Positions 1 through 6,109 of a DNA stretch of 11,918 bases are shown here, piece after piece. The notes below the pieces were generated by a model. The model searched no databases and was not told the DNA's origin. It worked only from the letters and a program-made list of their open reading frames with translations. This DNA comes from Pseudomonadota bacterium (GTDB lineage Bacteria; Myxococcota_A; Polyangia; Fen-1088), in assembly GCA_023438785.1 (NCBI GenBank), contig JAEXQJ010000289.1, forward strand, positions 1-11,918, given 5' to 3'. Positions within the stretch are counted from its first letter, which is position 1. Each line of letters begins with the position of its first letter. The position numbers and the translations under genes were made by a program.

Positions 1-1178
1 ACGCTGTCTTGGGTGATTTCCGCAGCGCCACGGCTCAAGGCGTCCAGGTCGTTGGCTTCGGCCGCCAGCCGAAGCCCCCCGAAGCGCTCGGCGTTTCCCT
101 TCTCCGCCGCGACCACCTGTCGCAGCCTGGCAGCCTCGGCTGATTCCGGGTTGGCGGCGACCGCCTTGACCACGTTGGCCAGGGCTTCGTCCCAACGCTC
201 GGCCGCCTGGCCGGCCCGCGCCAGCGCCATCGACTCGTCGAAGGAGGGCTGCGGGACGGGGGGCTCCGGGACGGCGGCGGGCTGCACCGGCGGACTAGCC
301 GGGACGGCCGCCACCTCCACGGGTGCCGGCTTCGATCCACCGGCGACCGCCAAGTAGACCACCACCGCCGCCAGAACGGCTGCACCTGCCAGCCCGATGA
401 TGAGACGCCGGGCGCCCATTCCGGCGGGCGCCTCGTCCTCGATCACCGCGCCGCCGGCCAGAAAACGCAGCCGCATCTGGCCAAGCTCGATGGTGTCGCC
501 CGAGCGCAGAATCGCCCGATCCCGGTCCATTCCATCCACGCGTACCCCGTTGGCGCTCTCCAAATCGACCAGCACGTGTTGGCTGCCCTCGCGGATCAGC
601 TTGGCGTGGTGACGGGAGATGGACTTGTGGTCGAGAACAATGTCGTTTTCGGGGGTTCGGCCGATCACCAGCGACGGGCGATCGAGGACGAACTCCGCAC
701 CCGCCATGTGCCGACTGATGACCACCAGCCGGGCGGGCGATTCGCCGGGCATCAGCAGGTCGGGCATGCTGCGCACCGGAATGGTGGGCTGCCCCTCCAT
801 GGGGTCGGCAACCGGGGGCGCGGCGGCCACGGGGGACTCGGCGGCATGCGGCGAGGCGGCGGCCACGGGAGCGGCGGATTTGGCCGCTCGGTCCTCGTTG
901 ATGCGCATCCGGTAGTCACCGATGATGATGAGGTCACCATCCTTGAGGGGACTCAAGGTGGCCAGCGACGCGCCGTTGAGCTTGGTTCCGTTGTAGCTAC
1001 TCAGATCCTCGACGGTCAGCACGCCATCCCGGTGCACCAGCCGGGCGTGCCGACGTGAGACGTTCTGGTCGCTCAGCCGGATGGTGTTGCCCTCTTTGCG
1101 GCCAATCGTGATCTCGTCCCGAATGAGGGGGACGACCACGGTCTTGCCTTCGTCATCCTCGATGAGCAGTTTGAACAT
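1..1178 (-). CDS. Double FHA-domain membrane protein, C-terminus missing (window edge)
   Basis: The frame is open from ATG at 1178 to the window edge: 392 residues visible and no stop. Two forkhead-associated domains, which bind phosphothreonine peptides, are seen. FHA1 is at about residues 1-93, with GR at 26-27, SRRH at 41-44 and NG at 63-64. FHA2 is at about 150-240, with GR at 173-174, SRHH at 188-191 and NG at 210-211, so both have the canonical phosphopeptide-binding residues. An Ala/Pro linker (97-147) joins them. A hydrophobic segment at about 259-279 is a likely single membrane helix, followed by a Pro-rich linker and an Ala-rich helical stretch from about 319 that looks TPR-like. 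The FHA domains would lie in the cytoplasm, where they could read Ser/Thr-kinase signals. The partner kinase is not in the window. The DUF1517 gene lies 108 nt upstream on the same strand, and a promoter-like sequence in that gap suggests separate transcription. FHA assignment is strong; the TPR is tentative. Confidence 0.9.
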   Translation of the reverse strand, partial: MFKLLIEDDEGKTVVVPLIRDEITIGRKEGNTIRLSDQNVSRRHARLVHRDGVLTVEDLSSYNGTKLNGASLATLSPLKDGDLIIIGDYRMRINEDRAAKSAAPVAAASPHAAESPVAAAPPVADPMEGQPTIPVRSMPDLLMPGESPARLVVISRHMAGAEFVLDRPSLVIGRTPENDIVLDHKSISRHHAKLIREGSQHVLVDLESANGVRVDGMDRDRAILRSGDTIELGQMRLRFLAGGAVIEDEAPAGMGARRLIIGLAGAAVLAAVVVYLAVAGGSKPAPVEVAAVPASPPVQPAAVPEPPVPQPSFDESMALARAGQAAERWDEALANVVKAVAANPESAEAARLRQVVAAEKGNAERFGGLRLAAEANDLDALSRGAAEITQDS

Positions 1179-1203
1179 GGGACTGAAGGCCCTCGACCCG
1201 TCG

Positions 1204-1232
1204 ACTGTATCCGTAGCCCTCGCGGGGATCAA
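1204..1232 (-). promoter_or_regulatory. Candidate sigma70-type promoter for the FHA gene
   Basis: On the minus strand, TTGATC (1232-1227) and TACAGT (1209-1204) are separated by exactly 17 nt; each matches the consensus at 4 of 6 positions. The predicted start of transcription would be near 1197, about 19 nt upstream of the ATG at 1178. A GAGGG that could act as ribosome binding site lies between them. Found by eye only; in GC-rich genomes such matches also arise by chance. Confidence 0.35.
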
Positions 1233-1286
1233 GGAGGCCGCCGGATCGGGCTGCCCTCGACGTGGGGCACCTCAGCCGCGAAAGAC

Positions 1287-2213
1287 CTACAAGCTGCGCA
1301 AGTCGGGGTAGGTGGTCATGAGGTCGGTCTCGGTCAAAGAGTCGCCCGGGTCGGCGGGCGTCCACACCACGTCGAGGCCGAGCAGAACGCGTGCGGACAC
1401 GGCTCCTAGCTGCGCCAGCAGGCGATCCAGATCCTCGCGGCTGGTGGGCTGCTTGATCCCGTCCTGAGCGGTGCGCGTGGCGATAACCACGGTGACCACC
1501 AGGTACTCCAGGACCTCGGCCGATTCAACCGCCTGGGCCTCCGAACGACGCACGTTGCCCTCGGCCCCACGCACACGCTCCACCTGGAAGCGCGACCGCT
1601 CCGCCATGGCAGCCGCGTTCAGCTTGGTCTCGCCATTGGTCAGGCTCATGGGACCGCTGCCCTCGGCCAGGACGTAGCGGATGGAATCCTTCTCGCGCGT
1701 CAGCTCCAGCGCGGTCTGTTGCAGCAACTCGGCCAGGCCCTGCTCGCTGGACGTGTCGCCGTGCTCGGCGAAATCGGTCAGGCGTTGCTGGATCCCACGG
1801 CCCGAGCGGCCAAGCCCGAGCTGCACTTTGTAGACGTAGGACTGACCGGCCAGCTCCTCGGCCTCGCCGCTCCAGGCGGCGTCGGGGCCGCGGCGGGACG
1901 CGCGACGAGCCGCGCGCACCACGAGGGCCGCGCCCACGCCCACGACGCCAACGAGCATGAGCGTGCCCAGAAAGCCACCGCCACCCAAGCCGTAGCCGCC
2001 CCATCCCCAACCGAAGCTGGGCAAGAAGATGAAGCCGCTTCCCCCGCCCGAGCGCCCGGGCGAGGAGTAGCCGCGCGAAGGCACGGGTGCCGAGCGAAAG
2101 CCTCCCCTGCCGCTAAAACTGCTGCCGGACCGCGGCCCCGCCCATGACAACATGGGCACCACGAGGGTGATCAGGACAGCCGCTAGCCACAGGAGCCTCC
2201 GTGCCTTGCTCAT
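1287..2213 (-). CDS. DUF1517 family exported/membrane protein
   Basis: 308 residues from ATG at 2213. A TTG 12 codons upstream is possible, but the ATG puts a signal-peptide-like segment right at the N-terminus (KARR, then a hydrophobic run ending SWA-GP). A Gly/Ser/Arg-rich stretch follows, then a Gly/Trp-rich segment and a membrane helix at about residues 81-99. The rest is a soluble domain. The features expected of DUF1517 are present: YVYKVQLGL, the DTSSEQGLAELLQQ helix, a MAERSRFQVE-type segment, LVVTVVIAT, and near the end VWTPADPGDSLTETDL followed by YPDL. DUF1517 proteins are best known from cyanobacteria and chloroplasts and have no well-defined biochemical role. The likely topology is membrane-anchored with a globular C-terminal domain. 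It stands divergent to the HTH gene at 2433. Family assignment is by recognised pattern; function is unknown. Confidence 0.85.
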   Translation of the reverse strand: MSKARRLLWLAAVLITLVVPMLSWAGPRSGSSFSGRGGFRSAPVPSRGYSSPGRSGGGSGFIFLPSFGWGWGGYGLGGGGFLGTLMLVGVVGVGAALVVRAARRASRRGPDAAWSGEAEELAGQSYVYKVQLGLGRSGRGIQQRLTDFAEHGDTSSEQGLAELLQQTALELTREKDSIRYVLAEGSGPMSLTNGETKLNAAAMAERSRFQVERVRGAEGNVRRSEAQAVESAEVLEYLVVTVVIATRTAQDGIKQPTSREDLDRLLAQLGAVSARVLLGLDVVWTPADPGDSLTETDLMTTYPDLRSL

Positions 2214-2432
2214 GTCCCAAAGAGTAGGCAGCAGTTGGCGCAAATGCAAAGGCCGAGGAGAGACTCACATTCGGGATGTATCCCTGATGAGGAGAGACGC
2301 AACGAGCCCTGCCCACCCGGCTGATGGCAGCACCGATACGCTCCTGATTCATCCCCGATGGGCGTGGCTGATGCGGCCCCGATGGACCGGCGAGCTAGCT
2401 CCGATGCGAAAACTTGATGGCCCACGGCGGCG
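2214..2432. promoter_or_regulatory. Divergent intergenic region with palindrome and clustered YGATG motifs
   Basis: This 219-nt region separates the start of the DUF1517 gene (minus) from that of the HTH gene (plus), so it should hold promoters for both. A perfect palindrome GGGATGTATCCC lies at 2273-2284. GATG occurs at 2275, 2286, 2323, 2357, 2370, 2381, 2403 and 2416, and CATC at 2350. Most are preceded by a pyrimidine, and several are spaced 11, 13 or 22 nt apart. No convincing -35/-10 pair or ribosome binding site was found for either gene. An operator role, for example for the HTH or RHH protein encoded next door, is an inference. Confidence 0.35.
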
Positions 2433-3050
2433 GTGTACGGTCGGGCGGTGAACTGCACGCGCTCGCGAAGCCGGCGGCCCATCCGGCCACCGGAAGGGTA
2501 CGAGGGGTATCTGTCCCGTCGTGAGGCGGCCACCCGGCTGGGGCTGGCCAGCGAGTTCAAGATTCGTCAGTTCGAACGCGAGGGCCACTTGCACGCCGTA
2601 CGCGGCCGCATGGGCACCGCCTTCTACCCGGAGGCAGAGGTGCTCAACCTGCGTGCCACCCTGGCGCGGGCGGCAGGCCCCAACAGCCATGGCCGCTGGT
2701 CGGACGCGGATCTCATCGCGCTGCTGCAGCAGCGCAAGGCGGACGGTCGCAGGCGCGGTGCCGTGGACCTGGTCACCGAGGCCCAGGTGAGCATCGCCCG
2801 CGCCGAGCGCGTCTACCGCTTCTGGTTGAACCAAGGCGCGACGGCCGTACCCACCGCACCCACGCCGCCCACAACTCCGGATGGGCCCGCGGTTGCGGTC
2901 GAGCGACGCAAGCCGGCGATTGCAGGCCCCCGCGAGCGCCGAAGCCCCGCGCGGCTGAGTCGCGAGGCCCTCCTGCGCCAGATGCGCCACCCCGACCCGC
3001 GGGTGCGCGCGGCCGCCTTCGCCAAGCTCAAGGACAGCGCCGCACCCTGA
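2433..3050 (+). CDS. MerR-like helix-turn-helix DNA-binding protein
   Basis: 205 residues from GTG at 2433; an in-frame GTG at 2448 would give 200, and neither has a good ribosome binding site. At about residues 24-75 is a MerR/excisionase-type winged HTH: YLSRREAATRLGL forms the turn region, then FKIRQFEREGHLHAV and a FYPEAEVLNLRATL-like segment. A second conserved-looking block at about 88-133 (WSDADLIALLQQRK, then VTEAQVSIARAERVYRFWL) resembles nothing I can name. A Pro/Arg-rich linker follows. The C-terminus, MRHPDPRVRAAAFAKLK, looks like half of a HEAT repeat. No effector-binding domain of classical MerR regulators is present. The RHH gene begins 18 nt downstream, so the two are almost certainly co-transcribed. 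The DNA target is unknown; the divergent intergenic region is a plausible candidate. Confidence 0.8.
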   Translation: MYGRAVNCTRSRSRRPIRPPEGYEGYLSRREAATRLGLASEFKIRQFEREGHLHAVRGRMGTAFYPEAEVLNLRATLARAAGPNSHGRWSDADLIALLQQRKADGRRRGAVDLVTEAQVSIARAERVYRFWLNQGATAVPTAPTPPTTPDGPAVAVERRKPAIAGPRERRSPARLSREALLRQMRHPDPRVRAAAFAKLKDSAAP

Positions 3051-3056
3051 TCCAGC

Positions 3057-3063
3057 GGAGGGG
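3057..3063 (+). promoter_or_regulatory. Ribosome binding site of the RHH gene
   Basis: GGAGGGG ends 5 nt before the ATG at 3069 and its GGAG core ends 8 nt before it. This is by far the strongest Shine-Dalgarno match at any start in the window. It fixes the start codon and implies that the RHH protein is made at a high rate relative to its upstream partner. Confidence 0.75.
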
Positions 3064-3068
3064 AAGAC

Positions 3069-3284
3069 ATGCCGTCGAAACGCATCCACATCGAACCGGA
3101 TCTGCTGCGCGAGATCGAAAAGATCGGCGAGGAACAGGGCGTGTCGTTGAGCCAGATCGTGAACGAAGCGCTCTCCGTGGCCCTGGCGCAGCGACGACGT
3201 CGCGCCATCGGCCCCGTGCTCACCGTGGTGCCCCGCCCGCGACTGGCCGAGCGCGACGAGATCCTGTCGATCTTGGACTTTTAG
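3069..3284 (+). CDS. Ribbon-helix-helix (CopG/Arc-type) small DNA-binding protein
   Basis: 71 residues. The N-terminal half is a ribbon-helix-helix domain: a short strand KRIHIEP (about 4-10), helix A LLREIEKIGEEQG, the turn VSLSQI, and helix B VNEALSVALAQ ending in a basic run RRRRR-like cluster at about 38-43. RHH proteins dimerise, insert the strand into the DNA major groove and often repress their own promoter. The C-terminal tail (about 46-71: hydrophobic, then ERDEILSILDF) resembles the toxin-binding tails of RHH antitoxins, but no toxin gene follows. The next gene is aroB in the opposite direction, and the TAG stop at 3282-3284 overlaps the aroB TAA. A strong ribosome binding site supports the start. 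It may be an orphan antitoxin-like protein or a partner or regulator of the upstream HTH protein. Confidence 0.85.
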   Translation: MPSKRIHIEPDLLREIEKIGEEQGVSLSQIVNEALSVALAQRRRRAIGPVLTVVPRPRLAERDEILSILDF

Positions 3285-4360
3285 AAAGCAGCCAGCACCT
3301 GGCGCTTGAGCTCGTCGAGGGGAATGTCCTCGAGCACGCACTGACCGGCGCGTGGAACCAGCACGAAACGAACCGAGTCGGCCGAGCGCTTCTTGTCGAC
3401 CTCCATGCGCGCCAGGGCCGCGGGGCCAAGCCAGCTCTTCACGTCGGTGGGCAGGCCCAGGCGGGTCAGCAGGGCCGATGCGCGACGGAGCAAGGCCGGC
3501 TCAGTCACCCCGCGCGCCACGCCCAGGGCCAACGCCGCGATCATGCCCAGCGACACCGCCTCGCCGTGCAGCAGCTCGAAATTCGAATGGGCCTCAATGG
3601 CGTGACCCACGGTGTGCCCGAAATTGAGGATGGCGCGCCGGCCGTTCTCGCGCTCATCCTCGGCGACCACCGCGACCTTGATGCGGATGGCCGCCTCGAT
3701 GACCTGGGCCAGCACGGGTGCGGGCAGAATCGCCTGGGCCTGCGCTTCAAGTACGTCGAGTAGAGGCGCGTCTGCGATGAGCCCGGCCTTGACCACCTCG
3801 GCCAATCCGGCCGCGATCTCCCGTCCGGGCAGGGTGTCCAGGAAGCCCAAATCGGCGACCACGGCCCGCGGCTGGTGAAAGGCGCCCACCAGGTTCTTGC
3901 CCGCCGCGATGTCCACGCCCGTCTTGCCGCCCACGGAGGCGTCGACCATGGCCAGCAAGGTCGTGGGACAGGTGGCGTAGGCGATGCCGCGCAGGTAAAT
4001 GGCCGCGACGAACCCCGCGTGATCGCTCGTGGCGCCGCCGCCGATGCCCACCACGGCCGCGCCGCGATCGTAGCCGTTCTGGGCCAGCCACTCGCAGGTG
4101 CGCTCCACGGCGGCCAGATTCTTGGCCGCCTCGCCCGGCGGCAGGTCGAAGCGCTTCACGCGCGGCAGGCGCGCCGCCAAGGCATCGACCAGCGGCTGCA
4201 CGCGCGGCGAAACCTGGCCCAGCCGCCCGTCCACCAAGATCGCCACGCCCGTGGGCTTGCCCAGACCGCGCGCCACCGCCTCCGCGACTTGGGCGGCTTC
4301 CAGCCGGGCGACCAGGACGTCGTAGCTTCGTTGCGCCAGAGGAACCGAGATGACCGTCAC
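3281..4360 (-). CDS. aroB: 3-dehydroquinate synthase
   Basis: 359 residues, full length for the family, from GTG at 4360. AroB converts DAHP to 3-dehydroquinate, the second step of the shikimate pathway to aromatic amino acids, in the cytoplasm, with NAD and a divalent metal. Visible signatures are the nucleotide-binding GIGGGATSDHAGF (105-117), CPTTLLAMVDASVGGKTG (131-148), AGKNLVGAFHQP (153-164), and the metal ligands E188 in GLAEVVKAG, H249 in FGHTVGH and H265 in LHGEAV. DERENGRRAILNFGHT is also typical. The loop reads ATSDH where many proteobacteria have VVGDL or VVGDM; T or S before the Asp is known in other AroB proteins, and the His is less usual. It is the last gene of a presumed four-gene operon, 40 nt after the ComEA-like gene. 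It ends tail-to-tail with the RHH gene, stops overlapping by 4 nt. Confidence 0.96.
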   Translation of the reverse strand: MTVISVPLAQRSYDVLVARLEAAQVAEAVARGLGKPTGVAILVDGRLGQVSPRVQPLVDALAARLPRVKRFDLPPGEAAKNLAAVERTCEWLAQNGYDRGAAVVGIGGGATSDHAGFVAAIYLRGIAYATCPTTLLAMVDASVGGKTGVDIAAGKNLVGAFHQPRAVVADLGFLDTLPGREIAAGLAEVVKAGLIADAPLLDVLEAQAQAILPAPVLAQVIEAAIRIKVAVVAEDERENGRRAILNFGHTVGHAIEAHSNFELLHGEAVSLGMIAALALGVARGVTEPALLRRASALLTRLGLPTDVKSWLGPAALARMEVDKKRSADSVRFVLVPRAGQCVLEDIPLDELKRQVLAAF

Positions 4361-4400
4361 CGCTTGGGACTAGCACCGCGGAACGGACCGGGGCAAGGCC

Positions 4401-4856
4401 TCAGGGCGCGGGCAGGCCAGACGAGCCGCGGTTGGCGGTGACCCAAGCGTGGGCGGGCTCGCCGCGGCGGTGGAGCGGCTTTCCGGGCGCCGCGGGGCGA
4501 GCGGCCGGCTTGTCCGGGACCGGCGCGGGAGCGGCCACCACGGGGCCGCTGGGGCGAAGGACCTTCTGTGCGGTGGTCGGTCCAGTCACCGCCAGGTGCA
4601 AGCGCAGGCGTCGCACCGTCCTGCGGCCGATGCCCTTGATGCGCGCCAACTCCTCCACGGTCCGGAAGGGGTGCTTCTGCCGGTAAGCGAGGATGTTGCG
4701 GATGCGCGAGGGGCCGATCCCGGTGAGCAACCGCAATTGCTCCGGCGAGGCGGTGTTGAGGTTGACCACGCCCTCGAGCAGCGGCTTGTCCGCCGCCCGC
4801 ACCGACGGCGCCAGCCCCAGCATGAGCATAATGGTGAGGACACATCCACGCGGCAT
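4401..4856 (-). CDS. Exported ComEA-like helix-hairpin-helix protein
   Basis: 151 residues from ATG at 4856 with AGGA immediately upstream. The N-terminus is a short signal peptide (about 1-21, cleavage probably after VRA in VRAADK). Residues 30-90 form a ComEA-type domain: VNLNTASPEQLRLLTGIG, then the first hairpin GIGPSRIRNILAYR, then PFRTVEELARIKGIG and the second hairpin GIGRRTVRRL. These HhH motifs bind DNA backbone without sequence preference. In competent bacteria ComEA is the periplasmic or surface DNA receptor for uptake. After about residue 92 a Pro/Ala-rich, low-complexity tail runs to the end, longer than in minimal ComEA proteins. No other competence gene (comEC, comF, dprA, pilin) is in the window, so a role in DNA uptake is only suggested. 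Gaps are 36 nt after the CPBP gene and 40 nt before aroB. Confidence 0.88.
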   Translation of the reverse strand: MPRGCVLTIMLMLGLAPSVRAADKPLLEGVVNLNTASPEQLRLLTGIGPSRIRNILAYRQKHPFRTVEELARIKGIGRRTVRRLRLHLAVTGPTTAQKVLRPSGPVVAAPAPVPDKPAARPAAPGKPLHRRGEPAHAWVTANRGSSGLPAP

Positions 4857-4892
4857 GTCCTGGTGTCGGCCCGCCCGCGCGATTGTTGCGCG

Positions 4893-5648
4893 TCAGAAGA
4901 AGCTGGTGTGCAGGGCTTCTGAGAGGAGATTGCACAAGGCGTGGAATGTCGCGGCCGGGGCCAGCGAGCCCGTCCGGGCGCGCATCCAGCCGAACACCAG
5001 GGCCGGGAAGAACACGGCCAGGCGGCCAGGCTGGAAATCCACCAGGAAGTGCCCGAGACCGAAGAGCAGGCTGGACACCAGCAAGGGCCAGCCCACGGCG
5101 GCGCCAGCCACACGGCGGCGCGAAGGCCAGCGCTCCTCCAGCCGCAGCATGAGATAGCCGCGGAAGAAGAACTCCTCGGGCACGGCCACCACGAGGATTT
5201 GAGCTAGCGCCAGGGTGAGCAAGCCCTCGGGCAGCCGTACATGAGCGTCCAGACCGCGCCACTGCGAACAGATGGGCGCCAGGCGCGCGGCGAGCTCGCG
5301 CAGGAAGCCGGGCGCATCCGGCGCACAGAGCACGCCGTAATAGACGAAGAAGCCCGCCAAAAAGAGCGGCCAGGTGACGAGCAAGGCCAAGCCGAGCACG
5401 CGCAGGTTGAGGCCGAGTGGCTGGATGCCCAGGCCCGTCTGCTGCTGATCGAAGGGTCGGCCCGAGAGGCGAGAGGCCAGCGCGGGCGCCAGCAGAAAGA
5501 ACGCGGCGATGGCCCCGTGGAGCACCTGCTGCACGAAGGCCACGCTACGCGAGGTCCAGAACAACGCGCTGGCCAGCCCGGTCACCACCAGGAACGCGGC
5601 GAGCGGCTCGAACAGCCCGGCCCGGGGCCGACTATGGGCGGCGGACAC
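4893..5648 (-). CDS. CPBP family intramembrane glutamic protease
   Basis: 251 residues from GTG at 5648, a polytopic membrane protein with hydrophobic segments at about 15-31, 40-58, 84-105, 143-157, 185-201 and 209-222. The three catalytic motifs of CPBP (CAAX protease and bacteriocin-processing, Abi) proteins are intact: EEFFFR (E158, E159, R163), FGLGH (F196, H200) and HALCN (H236, N240). The glutamate activates water for cleavage of substrate helices in the membrane. Myxobacteria use a subgroup of CPBP proteases (myxosortases) to process MYXO-CTERM surface proteins. The stretch FFPALVFGWMRARTGS after the second motif is reminiscent of those, but I cannot assign it to that subgroup from sequence alone, and no MYXO-CTERM substrate is in the window. 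A small gene lies 35 nt upstream; the ComEA-like gene follows after 36 nt. Confidence 0.92.
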   Translation of the reverse strand: MSAAHSRPRAGLFEPLAAFLVVTGLASALFWTSRSVAFVQQVLHGAIAAFFLLAPALASRLSGRPFDQQQTGLGIQPLGLNLRVLGLALLVTWPLFLAGFFVYYGVLCAPDAPGFLRELAARLAPICSQWRGLDAHVRLPEGLLTLALAQILVVAVPEEFFFRGYLMLRLEERWPSRRRVAGAAVGWPLLVSSLLFGLGHFLVDFQPGRLAVFFPALVFGWMRARTGSLAPAATFHALCNLLSEALHTSFF

Positions 5649-5683
5649 CAGAATCTTTTAGCCCGAAACGGTTGCCGCGACCA

Positions 5684-5944
5684 TCAAGGCAGGAGCTTGC
5701 GCAGCTCATCCAGGGCCGCGAGCGCCAGACCCGCCCGCGCCGTCGCACCGGCCAGTCGGTCCGGCGCATTCGCGTCAATACGCGAGCCGTTCAGGTCGAG
5801 CAAGAGCGCGCCCAACTGGCCCTCCACGTCGACCAAGGCGTCCCGGCTACGCCGTAAGGCGGCCACGGCGCGCGGGACCGCCAGCCGCGAGTGGGCCGGC
5901 AGCACACGCCGGCGCCGGGTGATGACTCGTCGGGCAGTCCGCAT
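5684..5944 (-). CDS. Small hypothetical protein
   Basis: 86 residues from ATG at 5944; a TTG at 5959 would add five. I do not recognise the family. The N-terminal third is very basic (MRTARRVITRRRRV). The rest is predicted helical and Leu/Ala-rich, with amphipathic stretches around VDVEGQLGALLLDL and at the end (ALAALDELRKLLP). About 84 percent of codons end in G or C, as in neighbouring real genes, and it sits 35 nt upstream of the CPBP gene on the same strand; both support its being coding. No ribosome binding site is clear. The start lies only 9 nt from the presumed insertion-sequence end at 5953, so the gene could be an N-terminally truncated remnant or have lost its native promoter. It may instead be spurious. 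Confidence 0.45.
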   Translation of the reverse strand: MRTARRVITRRRRVLPAHSRLAVPRAVAALRRSRDALVDVEGQLGALLLDLNGSRIDANAPDRLAGATARAGLALAALDELRKLLP

Positions 5945-5952
5945 GATGCGAG

Positions 5953-6010
5953 TGTGCAAAGCGGACCACCGGAGGTCAATTTTCTCGGACCACCGCTGGT
6001 CAGTTTTCTC
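5953..6010 (+). mobile_element. Putative solitary end of an IS21-type insertion sequence
   Basis: The segment begins TGTGCAAAG and carries two tandem repeats with the core GGTCARTTTTCTC (5974-5986 and 5998-6010). IS21-family elements begin with TG and carry several repeats of this GGTCAATTTT style at each end. No istA or istB gene and no matching opposite end lie in the window, and the PilZ gene starts only 100 nt to the right. If the reading is correct, this is a relic left after deletion of most of the element. Assignment is by resemblance, not by database comparison. Confidence 0.4.
5963..6010 (+). repeat. Two tandem 24-bp repeats
   Basis: Copy 1 occupies 5963-5986 and copy 2 occupies 5987-6010, with no spacer. 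They share 21 of 24 bases (differences at copy positions 10, 11 and 17). Both start GGACCACCG and end TTTTCTC. The T-run makes them stand out from the GC-rich surroundings. The rest of the intergenic strip (5945-6109) holds nothing else I can identify. Confidence 0.85.
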
Positions 6011-6109
6011 GACGATGGCTGAGCAGCCCGCGGTGAAGGTCTCTCGTCGCCGCTCAGGTCCTGGCCCGGCTGTGTCGTCGTCGCTCGCTCGAAGACTCCA
6101 CCACGAGAG

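Noticed and set aside
2349..3341. Long open frame on the minus strand (about 330 codons) opposite the HTH-RHH genes
   Set aside because: High GC content keeps antisense frames open. The plus-strand proteins show recognisable HTH and RHH folds and a good ribosome binding site, while the antisense product is Arg/Gly/Ala-rich without any motif.
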